NCBI GenBank assembly: GCA_965279195.1 | Contig: CBDIHP010000027.1 | Location: 1 to 64,000, forward strand | DNA length: 64,000 nucleotides | Direction of reading: 5' to 3' | Origin: CBDIHP01 sp965279195 | GTDB lineage: Bacteria; Planctomycetota; Planctomycetia; Isosphaerales; Isosphaeraceae | In this document: in pieces, positions 27,722 to 36,802 of the stretch | How the letters are laid out: the number at the start of each line of letters is the position of its first letter | Numbering within the stretch: position 1 is the first letter of the stretch | Notes under the pieces: model-generated | Databases searched by the model: none | Told to the model about the DNA's origin: nothing | Seen by the model: the letters and a program-made list of their open reading frames with translations, nothing else | Made by a program: the position numbers and the translations under genes

Positions 27722-27912
27722 GGCATCCGGAAGGCCGTATTCTGGCTCGCGAGTCAAACGGTCAAGCCCGGACGCCTTCCCGACGGAGCATGAATTCTCA
27801 TGCTCATGTCAGTGGCATTTGCCCGGGGACCTCCTCGCTCACAGCGGCGGTCCCGCGCCGGAATTTCACCGGCTTCCTGTCCGACCCGGGGGTCGGACGC
27901 CTTCTGGATGTG
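27722..27912 (-). ncRNA. Cobalamin riboswitch (AdoCbl-type aptamer)
   Basis: Read on the minus strand, the RNA has the conserved core in order: AGGAAGCCGGTGAAATTCCG, CGGGACCGCCGCTGTGA, GCCACTG, GTCGGGAAGGC and the B12 box GAGCCAGAATACGGCC. P1 closes with ACATCCAGAAGGC (27912-27900) against GCCTTCCGGATGC (27735-27723). The 174-base downstream stretch has a GAGTGC/GCACTC hairpin and a GGTTCCGGAACC palindrome as candidate expression platform before the DUF1559 gene. These switches normally turn genes off when B12 is plentiful. Confidence 0.93.
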
Positions 27913-28000
27913 CGAGGGAGTATAAGTGAACGCCGGGCCAGGATGCAAGGGCGTACTGGTTGCGAGGGGCGATGGAACCGCCGAGCGGCCGGGCGCAAAA

Positions 28001-28169
28001 GCGCCGGGCGCGGGTCTCCAGACCCCGCCCTCACGCTTGCCGCGCCCTGCCACCGAACCGGGGCTCCGGACCCGTTCTCTGGCGCCTGGAAGTCGGGTCT
28101 GGAGACCCGGTCTGGCTCTCCTTATTGTGGCGGAGGGAAGGGCGGGGTCAGGAGACCCTCGCCCAGCGC
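28001..28169. repeat. Palindromic element B of a four-copy family
   Basis: It starts GCGCCGGGCGCGGGTCTCCA and ends GGAGACCCTCGCCCAGCG, with an inner GGGTCTGGAGACCCGG dyad. It lies between the CehA-like gene and the cobalamin riboswitch leader. Confidence 0.82.
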
Positions 28170-28245
28170 ATCCACGCCCCTCGCCCGGCGCATCGACGCC
28201 CCTCACCCAGGGTATGCTCAGTTGATCATGGTCGAGCGGAGTCCT

Positions 28246-30765
28246 TCAATTCTTCGTCGGAAGCCCGCCCAGGGTGTCGCCGTTGGGCTTGAACCCGCCG
28301 CCGTCGACGTCCACGAAGATCGGGTTCGATACGGCCACCGGCAGGTCGGCCTTGTGCTCGGGGCCCATGACGTCGCCGAGCTTCGAGCCCTCCCCGATCG
28401 CCGCGACGATGATGTGAGCATCCTTCGGCAGGGTGAGCGGGATCGCCCGATCGAACTTGACTGTCGCGTTCGAGAACATCTCGCGGTTGGCCTTGCGGGT
28501 GAAGTTGAGTGCCTCGTCGGCCTTGCCGTTGACGAAGACCTGCACGCGGTCCACGTCGAACCAGTTCGGGCACTGGACATTCACCTTGAGCGAGAGCATG
28601 CCGCCCGGGGCCTTGAGATCCTCGCCCGGGCCGGCCTTGGAGGTGCCCGAAGCCAGCTCGACCGTCATGAACGGGCCGGTGCTCATGACGATGTTGCCCT
28701 TCTCGCAGGCGTGCACGACGTCGAGGGTCTTGATCTTCGAAGGATCATCGGTCGGGCTCTTCACATAATTGCGCAGCCAGCCCGAGCCGTGGAAGTTGTA
28801 GTGCGCGTCGGTGTTGACCACGCCGGGGATCCGCTTGCCCTGGTTCAGGAGCTGGAGCCACGCGCGGATCGTGTTGGGATACTGGCGGCCCTCCCACTGG
28901 ATCCTGGGGCCCTGGAAGATGCCGTGCGGCGGGTGGACCTCGATCACGTCCATCTTGCCGTGCATGCCCGCGTAACCCTTGTCGGCGACGCCGTTGCCGT
29001 CGCGGTCGCGGAACATCCAGCCGATATCGGGGTGGTTGACCTGCACGAGCTTCTCGGCATTGCCGTCCCAGAGCGCGAGGCGTTCGATCTGGGTCTCGGG
29101 GTCGAGGTCATTGGTCGGCCCGCCGTTGTCCTGAGTGCGCGGGCGCATGACGAGCGGGAAGGCATTCTGGTGGTTCAGCGGCAAGGGCGTGCCGGTCAAT
29201 TCCATCCCGACGCACGTCCCCATCAACGATTCCACGCCCAGGTGTTTGAGGTGCGGGTCGTAGGTCGAGAGGCGGTTGTGCTCGGTGCATGGGGCGAACT
29301 CGACGTGCTCGCAGAGCAGGTTCAGCACGCGCCCGAGCTGGCTCGACGTGTTGTCTCCCGAGGGGGTCGAGTGGCTGTGGAAGTCGGTGCTGATCCAGCC
29401 GTCGGACCTGACCGAGCGGACGAGCCTGGCGTCCAGCGGCGTCTCCTTGCCGCGCTCGACCTGGATCGATGTGAACACCGCGTCATATTCGGGCCCGTAG
29501 CTGACGATGACGTCATATGAGCCCGGTTCGAGCGTCCGAGTGAACTGGCCGTTCTGGCTGTAGTAGACGTTCTTGATCGCGTGCTCGCCGGTCTCGTGGC
29601 CGAAGTCGGGCGACTTCGTGCCGCCCTTGCCCAGGAACTGGACCTTGCAGGGGATCGGCCCCCCCTGCTCTCCCGTCACCTTCGCCACCACCGCGCCGGC
29701 CTTCGGCAACTCGACGCTGAGCGACCCGGGCGGGTTGTCGGCGATGGGGATCTCCCTGGAACCGTTGCCGATGGCCGAGACGTTGAGCGTGCCCGGCTGG
29801 CCGAGGTTCGTGACATCGACGTGCCCGTGCGCGTCGGTCTTGCCCGCGAGCTTGACGCCGCCCTGCGAGGCGAAGGCCACGGTGGCGCCGGCGATCGGGT
29901 GGCCCGTGGCCTCCTTGACGGTCAGGCTCGTCTTCGTGGCCGGCTTGCCCAGGATCTCGCACCTCGTGAGCTGGAGGTCGAACGGGCTGCGGCCGGGGAA
30001 GACCCGACGCGTGAGCGTGTGAGATTCGCCCGGCGCGAGGCCGACGGCGACCTTCCGGTCGTTGGTGCGATATCGGATGAGGGCGGCCCGCGCGGGGGCG
30101 GCGGCGACGTCGTGGCCGTCGGGGACGATCCCGTAGCCCTGGCCCCAGTGGGGGTCGTTGGCCCAGAACAGGTCGGAGGGCGTGTTGGGGCTGAACTCGA
30201 AGGTCCGGTCGGCCCGGATCGAGTCGAGCAGGTCGGCGTCGACGGCCTTGGTGCCCCGGTTCGTGAAGCGGGTGGTCACCTCGACGAACGGCTTGCCGTC
30301 TTCGAGGGTGTAGGACAGCTCGACGTCGGGTGTGGCTTCCTTCGGCGCGGCGACCAGCCGGAGGGTGACCTTCCTCGCGCGGACGAAGACGTGTTCGAGG
30401 TCGGCTGCGTCGTAGGTCTCGGGGGCCTCGACCGAGATCCCGGCGAAGCGATACTCGCGCTGCTGGGCGCCGGGATAGTAGGCGGAGAGCTGGTCGTTCT
30501 GGTGGTGGGCCGTGGTCAGGTCGATGAGGCAGCCGCCGACGGAGCGGACGGTCATGTTGGCGTGGCGGGTCGGCTTCGGTTGGGCGATGACGGCGAGGAT
30601 CCTGCCGTTGGACAGGGCGAAGTCGCCGTAGATGGCGTCGGCCTCCTTGCCGGCGGGGGCGTAGCGGTCCCAGGTGGAGGGCGAGAGCGCGACGAGGTCG
30701 GCCGACCGGGCGGCCTGGGCCATCGCCAGGCCTATGAGTGCAAATGTCCAGGTGTGTCGGCGCAT
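28246..30765 (-). CDS. Secreted CehA/McbA-family metallohydrolase (PHP-like)
   Basis: An 839-residue exported protein (signal peptide MRRHTWTFALIGLAMAQAAR). The N-terminal half is beta-rich with a carboxypeptidase-regulatory-like module (KEATGHPIAGATVAFASQGG). The C-terminal half has the PHP-type metal-binding start STDFHSHSTPSGDN (H463, H465), CTEHNRLSTYDP, VNHPDIGWMF, VIEVHPPHG and VNTDAHYNFHG, the ligand pattern of CehA/McbA hydrolases. McbA and CehA hydrolyse carbamate insecticides in other bacteria, but the natural substrates of planctomycete members are unknown; an ester, amide or phosphoester is possible. GAGGG lies eight bases before ATG 30765. The gene stands alone in its transcription direction, upstream of the riboswitch. 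Confidence 0.88.
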   Translation of the reverse strand: MRRHTWTFALIGLAMAQAARSADLVALSPSTWDRYAPAGKEADAIYGDFALSNGRILAVIAQPKPTRHANMTVRSVGGCLIDLTTAHHQNDQLSAYYPGAQQREYRFAGISVEAPETYDAADLEHVFVRARKVTLRLVAAPKEATPDVELSYTLEDGKPFVEVTTRFTNRGTKAVDADLLDSIRADRTFEFSPNTPSDLFWANDPHWGQGYGIVPDGHDVAAAPARAALIRYRTNDRKVAVGLAPGESHTLTRRVFPGRSPFDLQLTRCEILGKPATKTSLTVKEATGHPIAGATVAFASQGGVKLAGKTDAHGHVDVTNLGQPGTLNVSAIGNGSREIPIADNPPGSLSVELPKAGAVVAKVTGEQGGPIPCKVQFLGKGGTKSPDFGHETGEHAIKNVYYSQNGQFTRTLEPGSYDVIVSYGPEYDAVFTSIQVERGKETPLDARLVRSVRSDGWISTDFHSHSTPSGDNTSSQLGRVLNLLCEHVEFAPCTEHNRLSTYDPHLKHLGVESLMGTCVGMELTGTPLPLNHQNAFPLVMRPRTQDNGGPTNDLDPETQIERLALWDGNAEKLVQVNHPDIGWMFRDRDGNGVADKGYAGMHGKMDVIEVHPPHGIFQGPRIQWEGRQYPNTIRAWLQLLNQGKRIPGVVNTDAHYNFHGSGWLRNYVKSPTDDPSKIKTLDVVHACEKGNIVMSTGPFMTVELASGTSKAGPGEDLKAPGGMLSLKVNVQCPNWFDVDRVQVFVNGKADEALNFTRKANREMFSNATVKFDRAIPLTLPKDAHIIVAAIGEGSKLGDVMGPEHKADLPVAVSNPIFVDVDGGGFKPNGDTLGGLPTKN

Positions 30766-30982
30766 GGGGCGGGGCCCTCGGGGTGGCGGGTCGGCGGGAG
30801 TGGATGTCGGAGATTCGACGTTTTACTGCACCGAACGCGACCGGGCCAGTGAAGAGGCGGAGAAATTCGCGAGTAGGTCTTTCGCGCGTAAGTCCCTTCA
30901 CGCCAGGAGATTTGGGTTCCCGAATGGCTTGATGGTCCGTCGATGGTGAACTTTTGCATGAACGTTGTTCAAGCGCAATCCA

Positions 30983-31011
30983 TTGACAGTGCCCCTCCGT
31001 TGCGATAGCTA
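30983..31011 (+). promoter_or_regulatory. Putative sigma-70-type promoter for a DUF1559 gene
   Basis: TTGACA at 30983-30988, a 17-base spacer and TAGCTA at 31006-31011. Transcription from here would leave a leader of nearly 300 bases before ATG 31311, containing a hairpin with arms TGGGGGCA (31030-31037) and TGCCCCCA (31061-31068). No known riboswitch class was recognised in the leader. Confidence 0.45.
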
Positions 31012-31310
31012 GGAAGGGCCGTCTGCGCCTGGGGGCATGCATTTCTCGATGGGGCCTCCCTGCCCCCATGCGACCGGGTCCTGCGGCTGACAATCTTTCG
31101 AGCACGGTTGTCTCGTTTTTCCGATCGAACTCGTCGGTCCAATGCAGCGTCTGCCGGTCGTCAGGGAATGATCGTCGGCGGTTGAACTTTCACATCGGTG
31201 CCCGTTTCTCCGCGGGCGGCCGTCGCGGCGTCGCGCTCATTTCCAAACGACTCCCATTCTCATCGGGCCCGATCGGGCCGGATCATCCCCCAGGATTGAG
31301 GAGCGTTCTC

Positions 31311-32444
31311 ATGCGGATGCGTCTGCGTAAAGGGTCATTCGCTCGCGGCTTCACGCTGATCGAGCTTCTGGTCGTGATCGCCATCATCGCGGTCCTGATC
31401 GCGCTGCTGCTCCCGGCCGTGCAGTCGGCCCGGGAGGCCGCCCGCCGGGCCCAGTGCACCAACAACCTCAAGCAGATCGGCCTGGCGCTCCACAATTACG
31501 AGAGCTCGTTCGGCTCGTTCCCCTGGGGCGAGGGGGCCACGCTCGACAACTACTGGGGCCCGCTGGCTCTCATGCTCCCCTACATGGAGCAAGGGACGGT
31601 CTATAACACCATCAACTTCGCCTTCGGCGGGGCGAACCCCGGCGGGCCGCGGTTCCCGTCGTATCCCTCGGGCTCGCGGGTGCCGGTGAACCAGACGGCC
31701 CTGACGAACAAGCTGAACATCGCGCTCTGCCCCTCCGACGGCCGCGACGCGCTGGCGACGGCGGTGGGCCACACCAACTACGCGGGGTCGGGCGGCACGG
31801 TCCCGATCGCGGCGACGCCCGACGCCTGCGACGGCATGTTCTGCAAGGTCGAGGGCTCGCTCGACCCGGCCTACGTCCCCCTCTCGGGCCCGGCCAGCGG
31901 CATCATCGTCAAGATCGCCAACATCACCGACGGCACCAGCAACACCGCCGCCTTCTCCGAGCGGATCAAGGGGATGGGCACGGCCAACAACGACGTGATC
32001 GACGGCACCAGGCCCTCCAGCGCCTACTACCTGATGCAGTCCGCCACCAACGGCGCCGCCGCCCCGCCCTCGGGCTCGAACTGGCCGCAGATGGTCGCCG
32101 CGACCTACCAGAACTGCAGGGCGTCGACCACGCTCTACAGCGGCACCCCCGCCTCGGGCGTGACCGCCACGTCGATGACCGCCATGGGCACCTACTGGTG
32201 GATCGGGCGCTGGAACTCCGGCCGATACAACCACGTGATGCCGCCGAACTCCAACTTCTGCACCACCGGCGGCATCAACTACGGCGAGATGGCCTTCGGC
32301 ACCTCCAGCTATCACCCCGGCGGCACCAACCACACGTTCGCCGACGGCAGCGTCCGGTTCATCAAGAACAGCGTCAGCCCCGCCACCTACTGGGCCCTCG
32401 GCACCCGGGCCGGCGGCGAGGTGATCTCGGCGGACTCGTACTGA
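31311..32444 (+). CDS. DUF1559 pseudopilin-like exported protein
   Basis: A 377-residue protein with the prepilin-type motif ARGFTLIELLVVIAIIAVL, the DUF1559 start CTNNLKQIGLALHNYESSFG and the C-terminal FADGSVRFIKNSVSP, ending VISADSY. AGGAG eight bases upstream supports ATG 31311; the frame is open further upstream but lacks a better start. It is followed after 124 bases by a small lipoprotein gene on the same strand, an arrangement common for this family in planctomycetes. It probably sits in the envelope through its N-terminal helix. The stop codon abuts a palindromic repeat. Confidence 0.92.
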   Translation: MRMRLRKGSFARGFTLIELLVVIAIIAVLIALLLPAVQSAREAARRAQCTNNLKQIGLALHNYESSFGSFPWGEGATLDNYWGPLALMLPYMEQGTVYNTINFAFGGANPGGPRFPSYPSGSRVPVNQTALTNKLNIALCPSDGRDALATAVGHTNYAGSGGTVPIAATPDACDGMFCKVEGSLDPAYVPLSGPASGIIVKIANITDGTSNTAAFSERIKGMGTANNDVIDGTRPSSAYYLMQSATNGAAAPPSGSNWPQMVAATYQNCRASTTLYSGTPASGVTATSMTAMGTYWWIGRWNSGRYNHVMPPNSNFCTTGGINYGEMAFGTSSYHPGGTNHTFADGSVRFIKNSVSPATYWALGTRAGGEVISADSY

Positions 32445-32546
32445 TGATGATTGGGTGATGGGTGATGGGTGATGGTTGAGGAGGGACTCGGAGTCGATCC
32501 GATCGTCTCTCATCCATGGCCCATCACCCATCATTCATCACCCATG
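32445..32546. repeat. Inverted repeat of GGGTGAT units
   Basis: The left part holds repeated GGGTGATG units and the right part repeated CATCACCC units, so the whole can fold into a long hairpin. It lies between the DUF1559 gene and its lipoprotein partner. Similar GGGTGATCGG and CGATCACCCATCATCC stretches flank the palindromic element at 34894-35063. Confidence 0.7.
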
Positions 32547-32568
32547 ACTCACTTCGGCGCAATCCCCC

Positions 32569-32967
32569 ATGCACAAGCGATTGGTGATGATCCTGGGCCT
32601 GACCCTGGCACCCCTGGCCTTCTCCGGCTGCTCGGACGCCCCGGCGGTGACCGGCTCGATGGAGGAAGCGACGGTCAAGGGAGTGGTCAAGATCCGGGGC
32701 AAGGCCGCGACGGGCGGCAAGGTGACGTTCCGGGGCTCGAACATCAACCGCCCCAACGCCAAGGTCGTCGAGGCCGACATCGGCAAGGACGGCACCTTCA
32801 CCGCCAAGCCCCTCATCGGCAAGAACTTCGTCGAGATCTCCTCCAAGGACCTCATGACCGCCAGGAACCGCGAACTGACCGAGAACGAGCAGCTCGTCGA
32901 CATCCCCTCCGGCGAGGCAACCCTGAACATCGAACTCCCCGCCACGGGGCCCTTGAAGGTGCAGTGA
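32569..32967 (+). CDS. Small lipoprotein with a regulatory-like beta domain
   Basis: A 132-residue protein beginning MHKRLVMILGLTLAPLAF, then SGC, a lipoprotein signal with lipobox FSGC. The mature part has a short beta-sandwich pattern (VKGVVKIRGKAATGGKVTFR, KDGTFTAKPLIGKNFVEI) like the carboxypeptidase-regulatory or transthyretin-like modules often encoded beside DUF1559 genes in this phylum. Function unknown, but co-location with the DUF1559 gene upstream suggests the two act together in the envelope. Confidence 0.8.
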   Translation: MHKRLVMILGLTLAPLAFSGCSDAPAVTGSMEEATVKGVVKIRGKAATGGKVTFRGSNINRPNAKVVEADIGKDGTFTAKPLIGKNFVEISSKDLMTARNRELTENEQLVDIPSGEATLNIELPATGPLKVQ

Positions 32968-32978
32968 TTGCCGAAGGA

Positions 32979-33064
32979 TTGAACCGCCAGGACGCAAAGA
33001 TCGCAGAGGGAATGAGGACAATGAACCTCTCGTCCTCCGCGTCCTTGACGTCTCGGCGGTTCAA
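32979..33064. repeat. Inverted repeat, TTGAACCGCC family
   Basis: Left arm TTGAACCGCCAGGACGC, right arm ending CGGCGGTTCAA, with further pairing inside. A relative is at 47411-47484. Confidence 0.75.
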
Positions 33065-33157
33065 CCACTCTTCTGTGATTCCTCGAATCCAGCCAACTCG
33101 CCTGGTAAAATGGAGCCTCCGCGAGGGGAATGACCCCGTTCGTGCCGGAGGGCCGCC

Positions 33158-33889
33158 ATGCCGATTCATGACTGGACCCGGGTGGATGCCGGGCTCTTCC
33201 ACGCGTTCCACCAGCGCTGGATCTCGGCCCTCAGCGACGCCCTCAACACCGGCGGGCTCCCGTCCGACTATTTCGCCCTGGCCGAGCAGTCGATCCGCAG
33301 GCCGATCCCCGATGTGCTCACCCTGGCGGCCGGATCGGATGAGTATGTGTCGCCCCAGATCGGTTCCCCCGCCGTGGACGTGGCCGTGGTCCCGCCGAAG
33401 GCGAAGCTGATCCAGGAGAGCGACCTGAGCCTGTACGCCCGCAAGGCCGACCGGCTCACTGTCCGACACCGGCACGGCCGGGTCGTGGCCGTCATCGAGA
33501 TCGTCTCCCCCGGAAACAAGGCGAGCCGCAGCGAGTTCCGGGCCTTCGTGGAGAAAACCGCCGACCTCATCCAGCAGGGTGTGCATGTGGTGGTGGTAGA
33601 TATGTTCTCGCCGGGCAAGCGAGACCCGGGGGGGATCCATACGGCGATCTGGTCCGAGTTCGGGGATGAGGCCGGGGAGGATCCCATCGACAAAGCCTTG
33701 ACCGTGGTGTCCTATCGCGCGGGTGCGGTCTGCACGGCGTATGTGGAACCGGTCGCGGTCGGCGAGGAACTGCCGGACATCCCGCTATTCCTGGAGGAAT
33801 CTCTCTACATCCCCTTGCCGCTGGAGCGCTCGTATCAGGCGAGTTGGGCGATGTTCCCGGAGGCCCTCAAGGGCCTGCTGGCGGGCTGA
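33158..33889 (+). CDS. DUF4058 family protein
   Basis: A 243-residue soluble protein beginning MPIHDWTRVDAGLFHAFHQR, the characteristic start of this family. A core of alternating strands and helices follows (RHRHGRVVAVIEIVSPGNKA, EKTADLIQQGVHVVVVDMFS), reminiscent of PD-(D/E)XK nuclease-like folds with conserved E and K. No biochemical role is established for the family, which is frequent in cyanobacteria and planctomycetes, often in many copies. It stands between a lipoprotein gene and a DUF1080 gene without clear operon partners. Family call is confident; function is unknown. Confidence 0.85.
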   Translation: MPIHDWTRVDAGLFHAFHQRWISALSDALNTGGLPSDYFALAEQSIRRPIPDVLTLAAGSDEYVSPQIGSPAVDVAVVPPKAKLIQESDLSLYARKADRLTVRHRHGRVVAVIEIVSPGNKASRSEFRAFVEKTADLIQQGVHVVVVDMFSPGKRDPGGIHTAIWSEFGDEAGEDPIDKALTVVSYRAGAVCTAYVEPVAVGEELPDIPLFLEESLYIPLPLERSYQASWAMFPEALKGLLAG

Positions 33890-34013
33890 GCCGCCGCGGA
33901 GGTTCCCGGACTGATCCGTCGCCTCGGCCTGACCGGCGTTGTAGGATAGCCGCTCGCGGGCGGCCCGAGACGAGGTCGCCCGGCCAGGTTCCAGACAGCC
34001 GGGGAGACGCGGG

Positions 34014-34832
34014 ATGAACTTCGGGATGATGCGGGCCGGGCGGGCTCTCGCCTGCGCGATGGTGGCGGCCACGGCGGTGATGCTCGCCGGGGCGGACGAG
34101 GCGAAGGACAAGGACAAAGGAGATGCCGAGGGCTGGGTCCAGCTCTTCAACGGCAAGGACCTCACCGGCTGGACCCCGAAGATCCGGGGGTATCCGCTCG
34201 GGGAGAATTATGCGAACACGTTCCGGGTCGAGGACGGCGTGATCAAGGTCGGGTACGACGGCTACCCGAAGTTCGACGAGAAGTTCGGCCACCTCTTCTA
34301 CAAGGCCCCGTTCTCGAAGTATCGCCTGCGGATCGAGTACCGGTTCGTCGGCGACCAGTGCAAGGGCGGGCCGGGCTGGGCCACCCGCAACAGCGGCGTG
34401 ATGGTCCACGGCCAGCCGCCCGAGACCATGAAGCTCGACCAGGACTTCCCCGTCTCGGTCGAGGTCCAGTTCCTCGGCGGGCTCGGCAAGGGCAAGCGGT
34501 CCACCGGCAACGTCTGCTCGCCAGGCACCAACATCGTCATGGGCGGAAAGCTCATCACCCAGCACTGCAACAACTCCAGCTCCGACACCCTCGACGGCGA
34601 CCAGTGGGTCACGGCCGAGGTCGAGGCCCATGGCGCGGGCAAGATCCTCCACAAGATCAACGGCAAGGTCGTCCTCGAATATGAGCAACCCCAGCTCGAT
34701 CCCAAGGACGCCAACGCCAAGTCCCTCATCAAGGACGGCAAGCTCCTGATCGACGGCGGCTCCATCTCCCTCCAGGCCGAGAGCCACCCGATCGAGTTCC
34801 GCAAGGTCGAGATCCTGGAGCTGAAAGACTGA
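34014..34832 (+). CDS. Secreted DUF1080 (3-keto-disaccharide hydrolase-like) protein
   Basis: A 272-residue protein: signal peptide (RALACAMVAATAVMLAGA), then the DUF1080 concanavalin-like domain starting GWVQLFNGKDLTGW and including FGHLFYKAPFSKYRLRIEYR, NSGVMVHGQ and GDQWVTAEVEAHG, ending ESHPIEFRKVEILEL. Some family members hydrolyse 3-keto-glycosides in the periplasm; most planctomycete copies are untested. No Gfo/Idh-type oxidoreductase is adjacent (one is at 41762-42763). Length is normal for a single-domain member. Confidence 0.9.
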   Translation: MNFGMMRAGRALACAMVAATAVMLAGADEAKDKDKGDAEGWVQLFNGKDLTGWTPKIRGYPLGENYANTFRVEDGVIKVGYDGYPKFDEKFGHLFYKAPFSKYRLRIEYRFVGDQCKGGPGWATRNSGVMVHGQPPETMKLDQDFPVSVEVQFLGGLGKGKRSTGNVCSPGTNIVMGGKLITQHCNNSSSDTLDGDQWVTAEVEAHGAGKILHKINGKVVLEYEQPQLDPKDANAKSLIKDGKLLIDGGSISLQAESHPIEFRKVEILELKD

Positions 34833-34893
34833 TTCGTGATGGGTGATCGGTGATGGGTGATCGGTGATGCGATTGGAGGCGAAGGTCTCCGAT

Positions 34894-35063
34894 GCGCTGG
34901 GCGCGGGTCTCCAGACCCCGCCCCCAGCGTGATCGAAGGAGACCACGGAAAACCAGGTCTCCAGACCCGTTCCCATCCGCTCCCAAAGAACGGGTCTGGA
35001 GACCCGGTTTCGCAGTACGGCGCGACGAAGGCAAGGGCGGGGTCTGGAGACCCTCGCCCAGCG
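34894..35063. repeat. Palindromic element C of a four-copy family
   Basis: It starts GCGCTGGGCGCGGGTCTCCA and ends GGAGACCCTCGCCCAGCG, with inner arms CAGGTCTCCAGACCCGTTC and AACGGGTCTGGAGACCCGG forming a second strong stem. It is nested between GGGTGATCGG and CGATCACCC half-sites of another repeat family. Confidence 0.85.
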
Positions 35064-35151
35064 ATTTTGCCCTCGCCCGCCCCGCGAAATTGCCTCATCC
35101 ACCTCCGACCTCCGATCACCCATCATCCATTCTATTCCAAGGGGGTTGGCG

Positions 35152-36234
35152 ATGAGTGCCGATCAGGGCGACGTGCCGGAGGATCTCCGGCCGATCATGA
35201 ACATCGGGCCGTTCGTGACGCGCCTGCATGTGATCGCGATGACCTTGCTGATCGTCGTGCTCGGGGTCCACCTGATGCAGGTGTTCGCCACGACGCTCCA
35301 GCAATTGCTCGTCGCGGCCCTGCTGGGCTACCTGATCGTCCCGGCCTATGCGTGGCTGGTGCGCCGGGGGCTCTCGCCCTGGCTCGCGGGGGTGACGCTC
35401 CTGGTGGCATTCTTCGTCGTGTCGAGCGTGCTCGGCTGGGTGATCTATAACAGTTTCGAAGATTTGTACAGGCGATTGCCCGCTTATCAGAAGAACCTCG
35501 ATGACATCACCCGGCGCCTGGCGGTCCAGTTCCACCTCGACCCCGAGCCGATCCTCGAGCAGATCCACAGCGAGGATCGGCTGACCATCTCGAACTCGAT
35601 CCAGACGCTCCGCTCGGTCCTCGGCTCGTTCCTCAGCTTCGCCGAGCAACTCATCGTCGTGGTGATGTACCTCGTCTTCCTCATGGCCGAGCAGGCGAGC
35701 TTCGTCCGCCGGGTGCGCGAGGGATTCCAGGACGAGAAGGCCGCCCGGATCTTCGGGATCATGCGACGCATCAACGAGTCGATCACTCAGTATCTGGTCG
35801 TCAAGACGATCGTCAGCGCGATGACCGGCGTGGGCACCGCGATCGTGCTCTGGCTCTTCAAGGTCGACTACGCGATCCTGTGGGGCGTGGTGGCTTTCCT
35901 GGCGAACTACATCCCCTACATCGGCAGCCTCGTCGCCGTGGCCCTGCCGGTCGGCCTCTGCCTGCTCCAGACCGGCGAGATCGGCCGCACGCTCCTCGTG
36001 CTGGGGTTGCTGGAGGTCATCCACAACGGCATCGGCTTCGGCATCGAACCCCGGATGACCGGACACCGGCTCGACCTCAGCCCGCTGGTCATCCTGGTCG
36101 TCCTCGCCCTCGGCGCCACCATCTGGGGGACCATCGGCATGATCCTGGCGATCCCCGTCGCCGTGGTCATCAAGATCGTCCTCGAAAACGTCGCCGAGAC
36201 CCGGCCGATCGCGGTGCTGCTCTCGAATGGATGA
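35152..36234 (+). CDS. AI-2E / PerM-family membrane protein
   Basis: A 360-residue inner-membrane protein. Hydrophobic helices at about 20-40 and 45-95 are followed by a soluble amphipathic stretch (RLPAYQKNLDDITRRLAVQF, about 105-165) and further helices to the C-terminus, including the family signature VAFLANYIPYIGSLVAV and ending IWGTIGMILAIPVAVVIKIV. AAGGGGG before ATG 35152 supports the start. The family includes putative AI-2 exporters, Na+/H+ antiporters and general permeases; substrate cannot be assigned here. A clear hairpin follows the stop. Confidence 0.88.
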   Translation: MSADQGDVPEDLRPIMNIGPFVTRLHVIAMTLLIVVLGVHLMQVFATTLQQLLVAALLGYLIVPAYAWLVRRGLSPWLAGVTLLVAFFVVSSVLGWVIYNSFEDLYRRLPAYQKNLDDITRRLAVQFHLDPEPILEQIHSEDRLTISNSIQTLRSVLGSFLSFAEQLIVVVMYLVFLMAEQASFVRRVREGFQDEKAARIFGIMRRINESITQYLVVKTIVSAMTGVGTAIVLWLFKVDYAILWGVVAFLANYIPYIGSLVAVALPVGLCLLQTGEIGRTLLVLGLLEVIHNGIGFGIEPRMTGHRLDLSPLVILVVLALGATIWGTIGMILAIPVAVVIKIVLENVAETRPIAVLLSNG

Positions 36235-36235
36235 G

Positions 36236-36268
36236 CCCCTTGAGTGCGGAGCTTCCGCACTCCAGGGG
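36236..36268. terminator. Shared terminator between convergent genes
   Basis: Arms CCCCTTGAGTGCGGA (36236-36250) and TCCGCACTCCAGGGG (36254-36268) form a long stem with a tight loop. It lies in the 37-base gap between the AI-2E gene (plus) and the MNIO partner gene (minus, ending 36272), so it can serve both. Confidence 0.75.
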
Positions 36269-36271
36269 GTG

Positions 36272-36802
36272 TCACCAGGGGAACTGGAACACACGCCCGC
36301 CGAAGGCCACCAGCCAGGTCCGCCGCGTGCGGGGGCGCTGATTGGGAAGGGATTCCCAACTCAACAGATCACGCAGGCGGAACGAGAGGCTCAGGACATT
36401 CCAGCGCGACTCGCCCCGGTGGATCACCAGGGGGAACGCTTCCAGCCGGGCCAGGTCGGAGATCCATCGGGAAACGCCCGCCGATGTGAGGAATTCGGCG
36501 AAGGCGATGGCGTCGTCGCGGTGCCGCTTGGTGCCCTCGGTCGGGGCCTGCGCGGCGTGTTCGCGGAAGAGGTCGAGGAAGCGAGGGCGGCCCAGGGCCT
36601 TCGCGGTCCTCGGGAGCAGCTTGGCGACTTCGCCCCGGCGCTTGGACAGGAGCGACGCGGCGAAGCGGGAGACGGCCGAGGGGTCGAGCCCTTCGAACCC
36701 CGCGTGGGAGCCGGTGCCGGACTCCACCGCGAGGAAGCGGTCGAGTTCGGCGGGGTCGGTGAGCAGGCGGACCATCAGCCCCTGGGCGTCGGCGAGTTCC
36801 AT
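36272..36802 (-). CDS. Probable MNIO partner protein
   Basis: A 176-residue soluble protein with no signal peptide or membrane helix. It is mostly helical (AVSRFAASLLSKRRGEVAKL, KALGRPRFLDLFREH), with a C-terminal Trp/Arg-rich part. GGAGG lies eight bases before ATG 36802, and the start overlaps the MNIO gene end by 28 bases, so the two are translationally coupled. In known MNIO systems the enzyme needs a partner protein that recruits the substrate. This gene has that position, and its helical core vaguely resembles partner proteins in actinobacterial DUF692 loci. The partner role is inferred from position, not from a firm family match. Confidence 0.72.
   Translation of the reverse strand: MELADAQGLMVRLLTDPAELDRFLAVESGTGSHAGFEGLDPSAVSRFAASLLSKRRGEVAKLLPRTAKALGRPRFLDLFREHAAQAPTEGTKRHRDDAIAFAEFLTSAGVSRWISDLARLEAFPLVIHRGESRWNVLSLSFRLRDLLSWESLPNQRPRTRRTWLVAFGGRVFQFPW

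Noticed and set aside
31012..31310. Possible riboswitch in the long leader of the DUF1559 gene at 31311
   Set aside because: It has one simple hairpin, but none of the conserved cores of known classes was found, unlike the leader at 27722-27912.
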